DNA of 43,776 nt from Oscillospiraceae bacterium (GTDB lineage: Bacteria > Bacillota > Clostridia > Oscillospirales > Oscillospiraceae). Below, piece by piece: positions 26,136-34,922 of this stretch. The notes beneath the pieces are model-generated. The model was not told the DNA's origin. It worked only from the letters and a program-made list of their open reading frames with translations, and made no database searches. Location: NCBI GenBank assembly GCA_015068135.1, contig SVLB01000022.1, positions 1 through 43,776 on the forward strand, in the 5' to 3' direction. How positions within the stretch are numbered: position 1 is the first letter of the stretch; each line of letters opens with the position of its first letter. A program made the position numbers and the translations under genes.

Positions 26136-27511
26136 AGGCCCAGGGTCTTGGCGGCTTCCAGCATAATGGCGCATTCCATACGCTTGCGGAAGAGCTGACA
26201 GCCGGATTCGTAGATGCCGGTAATGGCACCGGTTGCATGATAGGCATTGGCGGCACAGCCGCCGGAGCAATACAGCTTTGCCCAGCAGTCGGCGCATTGG
26301 GGACGGGCATAGACATTGCAGGCGGCAAATTCACCCTGGATGGGATGGTTGGTCACGCCCTGCCAGATATCGCCCAGCTTGAATTTCTCATCGCCCACAA
26401 ACTGATGGCAGGGGTACAGATCGCCCCAGGGGGTGACTGCCATGTACTCTGTGCCGCTTCCGCAGCCGGAAACCCGCTTGTAGATGCAGGGACCGCCCTT
26501 CAGGTCGATCATGTAATGGTAGAAGGTGAAGGGTCTGCCCTCCTTATGCCGCTGGAGCATCAGCTGTGCCAGCTGTTCGTACTGCTCCATAACGATGGGC
26601 AGATCCTCCGCAGTCAGGGCAGAGGGGTCCTCCGGGGCGCAGACCACCGGCTCCATGCTCAGCTCTGTAAAGCCCAGGTCCAGCATTACCTGGATATCCT
26701 TGAGAAAATCCGGGTTGGCATGGGTAAAGGTGCCGCGCATATAGTAGTTTTTGCCGCCACGGGCTTGCACCAGCTTTTGGAATTTGGGAACGATCCGCTC
26801 CCAGCTGCCCTTGCCTGCGTAGTCCACCCGGAATCGGTCGTGGATCTCCTTGCGGCCGTCCAGGCTCAAAACCACATTGCTCATTTCCCTGTTGGCAAAT
26901 TCGATCACATCGTCGTCAATGAGCATGCCGTTGGTGGTGAGGGTGAAGCGGAAATGCTTGCCGGTCTCTTGTTCCCGGCTCCGGGCATAGGCCACCAGGT
27001 CCTTTACTACCTGGAAGTTCATCAGCGGCTCACCGCCGAAGAAGTCCACCTCCAGATTTCTGCGTTTTCCGGAGTTTTCAATGAGAAAATCCAAAGACCG
27101 CTTGCCTACCTCATAGGACATGAGGGCCCGCTCGCCCTGGTACTTACCCTGGCTGGCGAAGCAGTAGGAGCAGTTTAAGTTGCAGGAGTGGGCAATATGG
27201 ATACAAAGGGCTTTGACCACCCCGGAGGTCTTTTCCTTCAGCTTTCCGGCCATGGGGGCGAAGGTATCCGGGGTGAACAGCTTTCCGGCGGCTTTCAGCT
27301 CCTCCAGCTGACGGAAGCAGTCCCGGATCTCGGCTTCGTTGACCTGGGGGTCGTTGGGGTATTTTTTAAGGATGTGGGCAGTGATCTGCTCGTGGCTGTG
27401 GGTCTGGTACATCTCAATGATATCGTAGGCCACTTCATCTACCACATGGACAGAGCCGGAGCAGATGTCCAGCACAATATTCAGCCCACCCAGCTTATAA
27501 CAATGGATCAT
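26132..27511 (-). CDS. scfB: SCIFF radical SAM maturase (thioether-forming)
   Basis: 459-residue radical SAM enzyme with a C-terminal SPASM domain. The radical SAM cluster motif CNLNCSYC has Cys110, Cys114 and Cys117. The first 90 residues resemble the peptide-recognition domain of such maturases (HCYKLGGLNIVLDICSGSVH at the start). The SPASM region near 330-420 is cysteine rich (SGCGSG, YPCHQF, CADCWAKLYCSGGC), for auxiliary iron-sulfur clusters. Such enzymes install thioether links in the SCIFF peptide, whose gene is directly upstream. AAGGAG before ATG 27511 decides the start. Confidence 0.93.
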   Translation of the reverse strand: MIHCYKLGGLNIVLDICSGSVHVVDEVAYDIIEMYQTHSHEQITAHILKKYPNDPQVNEAEIRDCFRQLEELKAAGKLFTPDTFAPMAGKLKEKTSGVVKALCIHIAHSCNLNCSYCFASQGKYQGERALMSYEVGKRSLDFLIENSGKRRNLEVDFFGGEPLMNFQVVKDLVAYARSREQETGKHFRFTLTTNGMLIDDDVIEFANREMSNVVLSLDGRKEIHDRFRVDYAGKGSWERIVPKFQKLVQARGGKNYYMRGTFTHANPDFLKDIQVMLDLGFTELSMEPVVCAPEDPSALTAEDLPIVMEQYEQLAQLMLQRHKEGRPFTFYHYMIDLKGGPCIYKRVSGCGSGTEYMAVTPWGDLYPCHQFVGDEKFKLGDIWQGVTNHPIQGEFAACNVYARPQCADCWAKLYCSGGCAANAYHATGAITGIYESGCQLFRKRMECAIMLEAAKTLGL

Positions 27512-27606
27512 GGTGTCGTTCTCCTTATGGTTGATCGCTCTGGTGATTCGCGGGAACATCTCAAAAAAATGCCGCCCGGAAGGCGGCATTTTGGTGCGCA
27601 GGCAAC

Positions 27607-27744
27607 TTACTTATTCTCGCACTGCTGGTTGGCAATGCCACAGCTGGTCTTGCAGGCAGACTGGCAGGAGGTCTGGCACTCGCCGCAACCGCCGTTCTTT
27701 GCGCTCTCGCACAGGTTCTTGGTTTCCAGAGTCTGGATCTTCAT
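27607..27744 (-). CDS. scfA: SCIFF (six-cysteine) ranthipeptide precursor
   Basis: 45-residue peptide, substrate of the scfB maturase 95 bases downstream. The family core is plain: NGGCGECQTSCQSACKTSC at about 17-35, then an ANQ and a last Cys42. Cysteines are at 12, 20, 23, 27, 31, 35 and 42, so there are seven; Cys12 seems to be extra. The residue after Cys35 is Gly36, where the C. thermocellum-type peptide, from memory, has the Thr that accepts the thioether. A GGAGGAA-type site precedes the ATG. Function of SCIFF in cells is unsettled; a signalling or quorum role has been suggested. Confidence 0.93.
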   Translation of the reverse strand: MKIQTLETKNLCESAKNGGCGECQTSCQSACKTSCGIANQQCENK

Positions 27745-27776
27745 AGGATATTCCTCCCTAATTAATATTTTTCCTT

Positions 27777-27805
27777 AGTTTATCACATTCTGCTTCAATA
27801 GTCAA
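27777..27805 (-). promoter_or_regulatory. SigA-type promoter of scfA
   Basis: On the - strand TTGACT (27805-27800) and TAAACT (27782-27777) are 17 bases apart. It would start a short leader before scfA and could drive scfA-scfB and the two genes behind them. Confidence 0.6.
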
Positions 27806-27904
27806 TTCACAAAAGAGATTTTTTTCTGCTGTCTGCTCCGGGCCGCAGCTTTCTCTTTACTTTTTTCCCAAAATTCGCTATGATAGAAAAAAGGATGTGA
27901 TACT

Positions 27905-28741
27905 ATGAAAAAATGGATATTCATTACACTGATCGTGATATTCGCGGCGGTGTTTCTCCTCAGCGGATGGTATTTGCTGGATTATTTTATGGAATCCAAG
28001 GAAGCCGCCGATCAATATGAGGAGCTGGCGCAGATCGTGGAGGATGCCCGTCAGGAGCCTGCCCGACCCGGTAAGCCCGGTCCGGTCCCCGAAGTAGAGC
28101 AGACCCCGGAGGAGACCAAAGAGCCCTGGATCTATGTGACCGACCCGGAAACCGGGGAATCGGTGGCGGTTTTGCCGGAATACTCCCAGCTTTATACCAT
28201 GAACAACCATATGGTGGGCTGGATCCAAATTCCCGGCACCCGGATCAACTACCCGGTATTGCAGGAGCCGGAGCATACGGATTATTACCTGAAGCGGAAT
28301 TTCTACCGGGACTACAGCGATTACGGCGCTATTTATGTACGGGAAGACTGCGATGTGAACAGGCCGTCGGACAATATGACCATTTACGGTCACCGGATGA
28401 ATGACGGCTCCATGTTTGCAGACCTGCATGAATACAAAGAAGAGTCCTTCTATAAGGAACATCCCTATATTTATTTCGATACCCTGACGGAGTATCACAC
28501 CTATGAGATACTGTCGGTATTTCTCATTTCTTCTACAGTGACCAATACCTTCCAGTATCATCTGATGGTGGATGCGGAGAATCAGGGGGAATTTGCGGAG
28601 TTTATCAACCAGTGCAAGAGCCGGTCCTTATACGATACCGGCGTGGATGCGGTTTACGGGGATAAGCTGATCACCCTCTCCACCTGCGAATACTCCAACG
28701 ATAACGGCCGCTTAGTGGTGGTGGCCAAGCGGATCGATTGA
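27905..28741 (+). CDS. srtB: Class B sortase
   Basis: 278-residue membrane-anchored transpeptidase that links surface proteins to the cell wall. One transmembrane helix lies at about 5-27, then a flexible stalk of about 65 residues. The sortase domain follows (VGWIQIPGTRINYPV near 104-118), with the catalytic His163 (IYGHRMNDG), Cys261 (TLSTCEYS) and Arg269. TLSTCEYS with YGH and a long helix insertion points to class B. No sorting-signal substrate gene is in this window. Confidence 0.93.
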   Translation: MKKWIFITLIVIFAAVFLLSGWYLLDYFMESKEAADQYEELAQIVEDARQEPARPGKPGPVPEVEQTPEETKEPWIYVTDPETGESVAVLPEYSQLYTMNNHMVGWIQIPGTRINYPVLQEPEHTDYYLKRNFYRDYSDYGAIYVREDCDVNRPSDNMTIYGHRMNDGSMFADLHEYKEESFYKEHPYIYFDTLTEYHTYEILSVFLISSTVTNTFQYHLMVDAENQGEFAEFINQCKSRSLYDTGVDAVYGDKLITLSTCEYSNDNGRLVVVAKRID

Positions 28742-28766
28742 CAGAACGGGTTGTATATGTTATAAT
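28738..28766 (+). promoter_or_regulatory. SigA-type promoter overlapping the sortase stop
   Basis: TTGACA (28738-28743) and TATAAT (28761-28766) with a 17-base spacer. The -35 box overlaps the TGA of the sortase gene, so the LarA-like gene starts a new transcript. Confidence 0.9.
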
Positions 28767-28790
28767 ATATAATGGATGAGGAGGGGTCCT

Positions 28791-30038
28791 ATGAAACTGG
28801 AATTTGGTTACGGAAAAGGTGTGCAGACCGTTCAGGTCCCGGAGGGAAATCTTTTGGCGGTTCTGCAGTCCAATCCCTTGCAGCATGAGCGGTTCGGAGC
28901 GGAAGCGGTGGCTTACGCACTGGAAAACCCCATTGGCGCGCCAAGACTTCGGGAAACCGTGCAAAAGGGGCAAAGAATCGCCATCATTACCAGCGATATT
29001 TCCAGGCCCTTGCCCAGTTACGATGTGATCCCCGGTGTGCTGGCGGAGCTGTATGCCGGCGGCGTTGCCCCGGAGGATATCACGGTGGTCTTTGCCCTGG
29101 GCTCTCACCGCCTCCACACGGAGGAAGAGAAGATCGCCCTGGTGGGTGAGAAGGTTTACAGGGAAGTGCGCTGTGTGGACTCCGATCCTGACGACTGTGT
29201 ACATATGGGTACCACCTCTGCCGGTACCCCTGTGGATATTACCCGCTCTGTGGCGGAGGCGGACATCCGCATCTGCCTGGGCAATATCGAGTTTCACTAT
29301 TTTGCCGGTTACTCCGGCGGTGCCAAGGCCATTATGCCCGGGGTCTCCACCCACGAGGCCATCCAGTGCAACCACCGGATGATGGTATCCCAGGATGCCT
29401 GCGCCGGAAAGCTGGAGGGCAATCCCCTCCGGGCAGATATTGAAGAAGCAGGCGAAATTTGCGGCATCCATTATATCGTCAATGCGGTGCTGGATGAACA
29501 CAAGCATATTGTCTATGCCGTTGCCGGTGATGTGACCAAGGCACACCGGGTAGGCTGTGCCTACCTTGACAGGATGTACCGCTGCAACATCCCCCAGCGG
29601 GCGGATATCGTGCTGGTGAGCCAGGGCGGCGCCCCCAAGGATGCCAACCTTTATCAGACACAAAAGGCTTTGGACAATGCCAAGCACGCAGTAAAGACCG
29701 GCGGTACCATCATTCTGATGGGTGCCTGCCAGGAGGGTCTGGGCAGTAAGAAGTTTGAATCCTGGCTGGTGAATGCTCCCACCGCCCATTCCATGGTGGA
29801 GCGCATTGGCAGGGAATTTGAGCTGGGCGGTCACAAGGCCGCGGCCATCGGTATGGTGCTGGAAAATGCCAGCATCGATCTGATCTCCGAGATGGACCCG
29901 GAGTTTGTGCGCAGTATCTTTTTGAATCCCCAGCCGGACTTGGAAACCGCGTTCCGGGCGGCTATGGAAAAATACGGCCCTGAGGCCACGGTGATCGCCA
30001 TGCCCTATGGCGGTGCCACGTTACCCATTTGTGAATAA
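28791..30038 (+). CDS. larA: LarA family protein (nickel-pincer lactate-racemase-like)
   Basis: 415 residues of the DUF2088/LarA family, whose founding member is lactate racemase using a nickel pincer nucleotide. Residues matching the active site are present: Asp69 and Arg72 in SDISRP, His106 in LGSHRLH, His169 and Lys179 in FHYFAGYSGGAKA. The His169-Lys179 spacing of ten equals that of the pincer-bound pair in LarA. The cofactor-making genes larB, larC and larE are not in the window. LarA homologues act on several 2-hydroxy acids, so the substrate is open. Start decided by GAGGAGGGG. Confidence 0.82.
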   Translation: MKLEFGYGKGVQTVQVPEGNLLAVLQSNPLQHERFGAEAVAYALENPIGAPRLRETVQKGQRIAIITSDISRPLPSYDVIPGVLAELYAGGVAPEDITVVFALGSHRLHTEEEKIALVGEKVYREVRCVDSDPDDCVHMGTTSAGTPVDITRSVAEADIRICLGNIEFHYFAGYSGGAKAIMPGVSTHEAIQCNHRMMVSQDACAGKLEGNPLRADIEEAGEICGIHYIVNAVLDEHKHIVYAVAGDVTKAHRVGCAYLDRMYRCNIPQRADIVLVSQGGAPKDANLYQTQKALDNAKHAVKTGGTIILMGACQEGLGSKKFESWLVNAPTAHSMVERIGREFELGGHKAAAIGMVLENASIDLISEMDPEFVRSIFLNPQPDLETAFRAAMEKYGPEATVIAMPYGGATLPICE

Positions 30039-30060
30039 CTATTTTTAGGAGGAATATAGA

Positions 30061-31233
30061 ATGGATTACGCAAAAGAATCTTTGAAAAAGCATGCCGAGT
30101 GGGGCGGTAAGATCGAAGTGATCGCTACCGTGCCCTGCAAGACCAAGGACGATCTGTCCCTGGCGTATACCCCCGGTGTTGCACAGCCCTGTCTGGAGAT
30201 CCAGAAGGATGTGAATAAGTCTTATGAGCTGACCCGCCGCCACAATCTGTGTGCCGTTATTACCGACGGTACCGCGGTTTTGGGCCTGGGCGACATCGGC
30301 CCCGAGGCCGGTATGCCTGTTATGGAGGGCAAGTGCGCTCTGTTTAAGAGCTTTGGCGACGTGGACGCCATTCCTCTGTGTGTCAAGTCCAAGGATGTGG
30401 ACGAGTTTGTCAATGCTGTGTACCTGATCTCCGGCTCCTTCGGCGGCATCAACCTGGAGGATATCTCCGCGCCCCGTTGCTTTGAGATCGAGCGCAAGCT
30501 GAAGGAAAAGTGCGACATTCCCATCTTCCATGACGACCAGCACGGCACCGCTGTCATCACCCTGGCAGGTCTGGTGAATGCGCTGAAGGTGGTCGGCAAG
30601 AAGAAGGAGGAGGTCAAGATCGTTACCTCCGGTGCCGGCGCTGCCGCTATCGCCATTGTGAAGCTGCTGCTGTCTGCCGGCTTTAAGAACGTGATCATGA
30701 CCGACCGTACCGGCGCCATCTATGCCGGCCGTGAGGGTCTGAACTGGATCAAGGAAGAGATGGCGCAGGTCACCAACCTGGGCAAGGAGCAGGGCAAGCT
30801 GGTGGACGTGATCAAGGGCGCTGATGTGTTCATCGGTGTTTCCGCTCCCGGCACCCTGACCACCGAGATGGTCAAGACCATGGCGAAGGATGCCATTATC
30901 TTTGCCTGTGCCAACCCCACTCCCGAGATCTTCCCCGAGGATGCCAAGGCTGGCGGTGCCGCTGTGATCGCCACCGGCCGTTCCGACTTCCCCAACCAGA
31001 TCAATAACGTGCTGGCCTTCCCCGGCATCTTCCGCGGTACCTTCGATGTCCGTGCTTCCGACATCACCGAGGGTATGAAGGTCGCCGCCGCTGAGGCTCT
31101 GGCCAACCTGATCACTCCCGAGGAGCTGAGCGCCGACTACATCATCCCCGCCGCTTTCGACGAGCGTGTGGGTCCCGCGGTCGCCAAGGCTGTTGCCGAA
31201 GCTGCCCGTAAGGACGGCGTAGCCCGCATCTGA
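30061..31233 (+). CDS. NAD(P)-dependent malic enzyme
   Basis: Oxidative decarboxylation of malate to pyruvate and CO2. The 390-residue product is the short bacterial form. YTPGVAQPC at 36-44 carries the catalytic Tyr36, and the metal site lies around FHDDQHGTAV. A nucleotide-binding GAGAAA region is near 183-190. An AGGAGG site precedes the ATG, and the gene begins 22 bases after the LarA-like gene, so both may be co-transcribed and deal with hydroxy acids. Coenzyme preference cannot be told. Confidence 0.94.
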   Translation: MDYAKESLKKHAEWGGKIEVIATVPCKTKDDLSLAYTPGVAQPCLEIQKDVNKSYELTRRHNLCAVITDGTAVLGLGDIGPEAGMPVMEGKCALFKSFGDVDAIPLCVKSKDVDEFVNAVYLISGSFGGINLEDISAPRCFEIERKLKEKCDIPIFHDDQHGTAVITLAGLVNALKVVGKKKEEVKIVTSGAGAAAIAIVKLLLSAGFKNVIMTDRTGAIYAGREGLNWIKEEMAQVTNLGKEQGKLVDVIKGADVFIGVSAPGTLTTEMVKTMAKDAIIFACANPTPEIFPEDAKAGGAAVIATGRSDFPNQINNVLAFPGIFRGTFDVRASDITEGMKVAAAEALANLITPEELSADYIIPAAFDERVGPAVAKAVAEAARKDGVARI

Positions 31234-31255
31234 TTCCATACAAATTCCATACAAA

Positions 31256-31288
31256 AAACATCCACCGGTTCGCCGGTGGATGTTTTTT
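31256..31288. terminator. Terminator between malic enzyme and MmgE/PrpD gene
   Basis: Perfect stem AACATCCACCGG / CCGGTGGATGTT with a TTCG loop, A-rich before and seven T after. It works in both directions for these convergent genes. The preceding bases hold a short tandem duplication of ATTCCATACAA. Confidence 0.92.
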
Positions 31289-31300
31289 TATTACCAAGGA

Positions 31301-32656
31301 TCACAGAGCTTCCAGCTGATCCAGGGTCATGATCCAATTGACCAGCGCATCCTTCTGCGCCTCGGTCATATCCTCGGCACAGGTACGCAGCTTGTCCTCA
31401 CGCTGCTGGTCGGTCATGCCGTTGGGCTCGGAGCCCAGGGGGTACTTGCAGTACATGGAAAGCACCTGACCGTCGTTGAGCTCCACCTCCACGATGCCGT
31501 GGTTGGGGCAGATGGCATTGTGACCGTCCAGGCCGTTGTCGGCAATGACGGTGATCTTCTTGGAGAAGTCCACATACTTCTTGGGGAAGCGGCGATCGGG
31601 CCAGCGGTAGTGGCGCAGCTCCACATTGCCATCCAGGAAGGCGCAGGAGACGGTGTACTGCAAAGAGAAGTAACCGGCATACTGATCCATGGTCTCGTCC
31701 AGGGGGTTGTTGACATACATACCGGTGGTCTGCTGGAACACACGCACAGCCTTTACATCCTCGGGCTTGACACCGTGTTCATTGCGCAGAGCCAGGGTAG
31801 CGGCGATGGCACCGTGGGTCTTGCGGCAGGTGGGCCAGGGCTTGAAGTACATATCCATGCAGGAGAACTCCTTGCCCAGACCGCAGGTGTAGTAACGGCT
31901 GGCAATGGCGTTGTTGTCTACGATATTACCGCCCTGATAGCCCATCATGGCAAAGGTGGCGGCTTCCACACCGGCACGGGCCAGGTAGGCATACTGCATC
32001 ACATTGGTGGTGTGAGAGGGATTCTTGGCGTTGGCAGGAACCTTGTATCCGGGACTGCCATAGAAGCCGGTGTCACCGATGAAGGCACAGAAGGAGCAGG
32101 CGGCACGCATCTGCTCGGCGTTGGCGCCCATAAGCTTGGCGGCAACTACGGCGGCAGAGTAGCAGTCAGCGGTGGTGGACTTGTGGGCAGGATTGCGCAT
32201 ACGGGCAGCGGCCTCGATGCCCAGGACCACAGCGGTCAGCACTTCCTTGCCGGAGCAGTGGAGCTCCTCACCCACAGCCAGGGCGACAGATACCACGGTA
32301 CGGCCGGGGTGGTAAGCACCGCCCAGCATACCGGAGTTGTTCAGACCGTCATTGTAGTCGTGGGTCTGTGCGTGGCAGGCATTGAGAAATGCAGCCATAC
32401 GGGCATCGGTCTTGAAATCACAGCCAACGGGGGTGACGGTGCCGGAAACATTCTTTGCCATGTGATCCCAGGTGATGTCGTACATCTGACGGGTCTTGCG
32501 ACCGGCCAGCATACAGGCTACAGCATCCATGATTACGTGCTTGGAACGCTTGGCTACATCCGCGGGCAGGTCCTCATACTTGGTGTTGGCCAAAAACTCC
32601 ATCATGTCCTGGCCGGTGTACTTGGCCTTGTGGGGGGTACGGGAAAGCTCAGTCAT
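31301..32656 (-). CDS. MmgE/PrpD family protein
   Basis: 451-residue protein of the family that includes 2-methylcitrate dehydratase, iminodisuccinate epimerase and cis-aconitate decarboxylase. The N-terminal helical domain starts YTGQDMMEFLANTKYEDLP; DAVACMLAG near residue 45 and the CHAQTHDYND block near 97-106 are typical active-site regions. The substrate cannot be told from sequence. The start at 32656 is set by AAGGAG 8-9 bases upstream. It stands alone, opposite to the malic enzyme, so a link with organic-acid metabolism is possible. Confidence 0.85.
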   Translation of the reverse strand: MTELSRTPHKAKYTGQDMMEFLANTKYEDLPADVAKRSKHVIMDAVACMLAGRKTRQMYDITWDHMAKNVSGTVTPVGCDFKTDARMAAFLNACHAQTHDYNDGLNNSGMLGGAYHPGRTVVSVALAVGEELHCSGKEVLTAVVLGIEAAARMRNPAHKSTTADCYSAAVVAAKLMGANAEQMRAACSFCAFIGDTGFYGSPGYKVPANAKNPSHTTNVMQYAYLARAGVEAATFAMMGYQGGNIVDNNAIASRYYTCGLGKEFSCMDMYFKPWPTCRKTHGAIAATLALRNEHGVKPEDVKAVRVFQQTTGMYVNNPLDETMDQYAGYFSLQYTVSCAFLDGNVELRHYRWPDRRFPKKYVDFSKKITVIADNGLDGHNAICPNHGIVEVELNDGQVLSMYCKYPLGSEPNGMTDQQREDKLRTCAEDMTEAQKDALVNWIMTLDQLEAL

Positions 32657-32777
32657 AATTTTGTTCTCCTTTATATAATCGGTGGGCTTCAAAGTCTCTA
32701 CCTTACATAATAGCAAAGGCAAACGGCAAAGTAAAGCCTTTTTCGGGAAAAAGAAAGAAGCAGATAGCCTTCCCCCT

Positions 32778-32856
32778 GGGGCGATACCGTCCATAACACC
32801 CCACATCCGTCAGTCCTTCGGACTGCCACCTTCTCCCCAGGGAGAAGGCTTCGCAG
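32778..32856 (-). repeat. Dispersed repeat, copy A
   Basis: About 80 bases that match, in reverse orientation, the segment at 41948-42017: both contain GCGATACCG, ACCCCACATC, GTCAG and CTTCTCCCCAGGGAGAAG. A short hairpin (GTCCTTCGGAC) lies in the middle. A fragment also occurs near 12,330-12,380. It is non-coding, in the 338-base gap between the MmgE/PrpD gene and the ABC transporter. Confidence 0.6.
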
Positions 32857-32915
32857 TGACCGGTGATGTGTGTGCGCTGTAGAGAAATAAATGTGCGCAA
32901 ATGGTGGAATTTTGG

Positions 32916-32944
32916 TTGACAAAGGGAAAACATGGTGCTATATT
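32916..32944 (+). promoter_or_regulatory. SigA-type promoter of the ABC transporter operon
   Basis: TTGACA (32916-32921) and TATATT (32939-32944), spacer 17. It lies about 50 bases before the lipoprotein gene. No T-box or known riboswitch could be made out in the leader. Confidence 0.82.
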
Positions 32945-32994
32945 AAAACAATCATATCCTCAAATGGAATGAGGAAAAAAGGAGAGAAAAAGAT

Positions 32995-33951
32995 ATGAAA
33001 AAGCTTATGGTTTTGGCTCTTGCAATGCTCATGGTACTGTCCATGGTCGCTTGCGGCGGTGAAGAAAAGAAGGGGGACGGCACCTATAAGGTCGGTATTT
33101 GCCAGCTGGCGCCCCACGATGCGTTGGATGCCGCTACCGAGGGCTTTAAGAAGGCTCTGACTGACGCGTTCGGCGACAAGGTCACCTTCATTGAAGAAAA
33201 CGCAGCCGGCGAGCCTGCCAACTGCACCACCATTATCAACTCCCTGATCTCCTCCAAGGTGGACCTGATCATGGCGAACGCTACCCCCGCTCTGCAGGTG
33301 GCAGCCAACGCTACCCGTACCATTCCTGTGCTGGGAACTTCTGTGACCGAGTACGGTGTGGCCCTGGGATTGGATAACTTCTCCGGCACTGTGGGCACCA
33401 ATGTCTCCGGTACTTCCGACCTGGCAGACCTGGAGCAGCAGGCCAATATGATCGTGGAGTGGTTCCCTGAGGCCAAGAATGTGGGCCTTCTGTACTGCTC
33501 CGCTGAGGCAAACTCCCTCTACCAGGTCAACAAGGTCTCTGAGTACCTGACTGCCCAGGGCATTACCTGCCAGATGTTTGCCTTTACGGACACCAGCGAT
33601 ATGAATCAGGTCACCACCGATGCGGCTGCCTGGTCCGATGTGATCTATGTTCCCACCGATAACGTGGTTGCCAATGCTACGGATGTGGTTGCCAATGTGT
33701 GCCGCACAGCCAAGGTTCCCGTGATCGCCGGTGAAGAGGGCATCTGCAAGGGCTGTGGCGTTGCCACCCTGTCCATCAGCTACTACGACCTGGGCTACAC
33801 CACCGGTCAGATGGCTGTGAAGATCCTCAAGGGCGAGGCAAAGCCCCAGGATATGGCCATTGAGTACGCTCCCACCACCAAGAAGTACAATGCAGAAATG
33901 TGTGAGTTCTTGGGCATTACTCCCGTTGAGGGCTACGAGAAGATCGGATAA
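32995..33951 (+). CDS. ABC transporter substrate-binding lipoprotein (TrpX-like)
   Basis: 318-residue extracellular lipoprotein with signal peptide and lipobox MVAC (Cys20). The body matches the ABC_sub_bind family (PF04392), with QLAPHDALDAATEGFKKAL, VDLIMANATPALQVAA and IPVLGTSVTEYG blocks. This family includes TrpX-like proteins of streptococci linked with tryptophan uptake, but members for other aromatic or amino-acid ligands are likely. It is the first gene of a three-gene transporter operon. AGGAGAG precedes the ATG. Confidence 0.88.
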   Translation: MKKLMVLALAMLMVLSMVACGGEEKKGDGTYKVGICQLAPHDALDAATEGFKKALTDAFGDKVTFIEENAAGEPANCTTIINSLISSKVDLIMANATPALQVAANATRTIPVLGTSVTEYGVALGLDNFSGTVGTNVSGTSDLADLEQQANMIVEWFPEAKNVGLLYCSAEANSLYQVNKVSEYLTAQGITCQMFAFTDTSDMNQVTTDAAAWSDVIYVPTDNVVANATDVVANVCRTAKVPVIAGEEGICKGCGVATLSISYYDLGYTTGQMAVKILKGEAKPQDMAIEYAPTTKKYNAEMCEFLGITPVEGYEKIG

Positions 33952-33956
33952 GGAAT

Positions 33957-34922
33957 ATGAGTTTTTTAGATAATCTTGGTGCTTTCGTAGGCTCCATTCC
34001 GGGCAATATCTCCCAGGGCCTGATTTGGGGCATTATGGCCATCGGCCTGTACATTACCTACAAGATCCTGGACATTGCGGATCTGACCGTGGACGGTTCT
34101 TTCTGCACCGGCGGTGCTGTGTGCGCGGCGATGCTGGTGGGGGGCTGCCCGGTGTGGCTGTCCTTGTTGGGCGCCTTTGCAGGCGGCATGGTGGCGGGCC
34201 TTGTGACGGCGCTGCTGCATACCAAGTGCAAGATCCCTGCGATCCTGGCAGGTATCCTCACCCAAATGGCCCTTTGGACCGTGAACATGCTGGCTATGGG
34301 CGGCTTCCGGGAAATGAAAAACAATGTGGCGATCTCCGCGGATAAGTATGATCCCCTGGTTGCCAAGATCTTTGAAGATGATGTTGCCATGGGCTTTAAG
34401 CCCTTCTACCGCCATCCGGTGTTTGTGCTGGTGGTGCTGTCCGTGGTGCTGATCGCCATCTTGTACTGGTTCTTCGGTACGGAGCGGGGCTGCTCCATCC
34501 GTGCCACCGGTGCCAATGAGCATATGGCAAGAGCCCAGGGCATCAACACCCAGGTCAACAAGATCATTGGCCTGGTGCTGTCCAACGGCTTGGTAGCCCT
34601 GGCTGGCGCACTGCTTGCCCAGTACAACGGTACTGTGGACATTAACCTGGGTAAGGGCGCCATCGTGATTGGCCTTGCGGCTGTGATCATTGGCGAGGTC
34701 ACCTTCGGCAAGCTTTTCAAGAATTTCGCCCTGAAGCTCACGGCAGTGAGCCTGGGTGCAATCCTTTACTACATCATTATTCAGGTGGTCATTACCCTGA
34801 TCGATGTGGATACCCAGTACATGAAGCTGTTCTCTGCGCTGGTGGTGGCGGTGTTTTTGACCTTGCCGGCTCTGAGCGCGGGGAAGAAGCACAAAGGAAA
34901 GAAGGTGGCCGGTCATGCTTAA
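33957..34922 (+). CDS. ABC transporter permease (TrpY-like)
   Basis: 321-residue membrane subunit with about eight to nine hydrophobic helices, branched-chain-type permease family (PF02653). Typical features are LTVDGSFCTGGAVCAAM near 43-59 and the cytoplasmic ATGANEHMARAQGIN block near 183-197, where the ATPase docks. The C-terminus ends in a lysine-rich tail. It starts 5 bases after the binding-protein gene and overlaps the ATPase gene by eight bases. Confidence 0.9.
   Translation: MSFLDNLGAFVGSIPGNISQGLIWGIMAIGLYITYKILDIADLTVDGSFCTGGAVCAAMLVGGCPVWLSLLGAFAGGMVAGLVTALLHTKCKIPAILAGILTQMALWTVNMLAMGGFREMKNNVAISADKYDPLVAKIFEDDVAMGFKPFYRHPVFVLVVLSVVLIAILYWFFGTERGCSIRATGANEHMARAQGINTQVNKIIGLVLSNGLVALAGALLAQYNGTVDINLGKGAIVIGLAAVIIGEVTFGKLFKNFALKLTAVSLGAILYYIIIQVVITLIDVDTQYMKLFSALVVAVFLTLPALSAGKKHKGKKVAGHA

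Noticed and set aside
32657..32994. A T-box or riboswitch before the TrpXYZ-like operon
   Set aside because: No T-box sequence, no matching terminator/antiterminator pair; the gap is filled by a dispersed repeat and a plain promoter.
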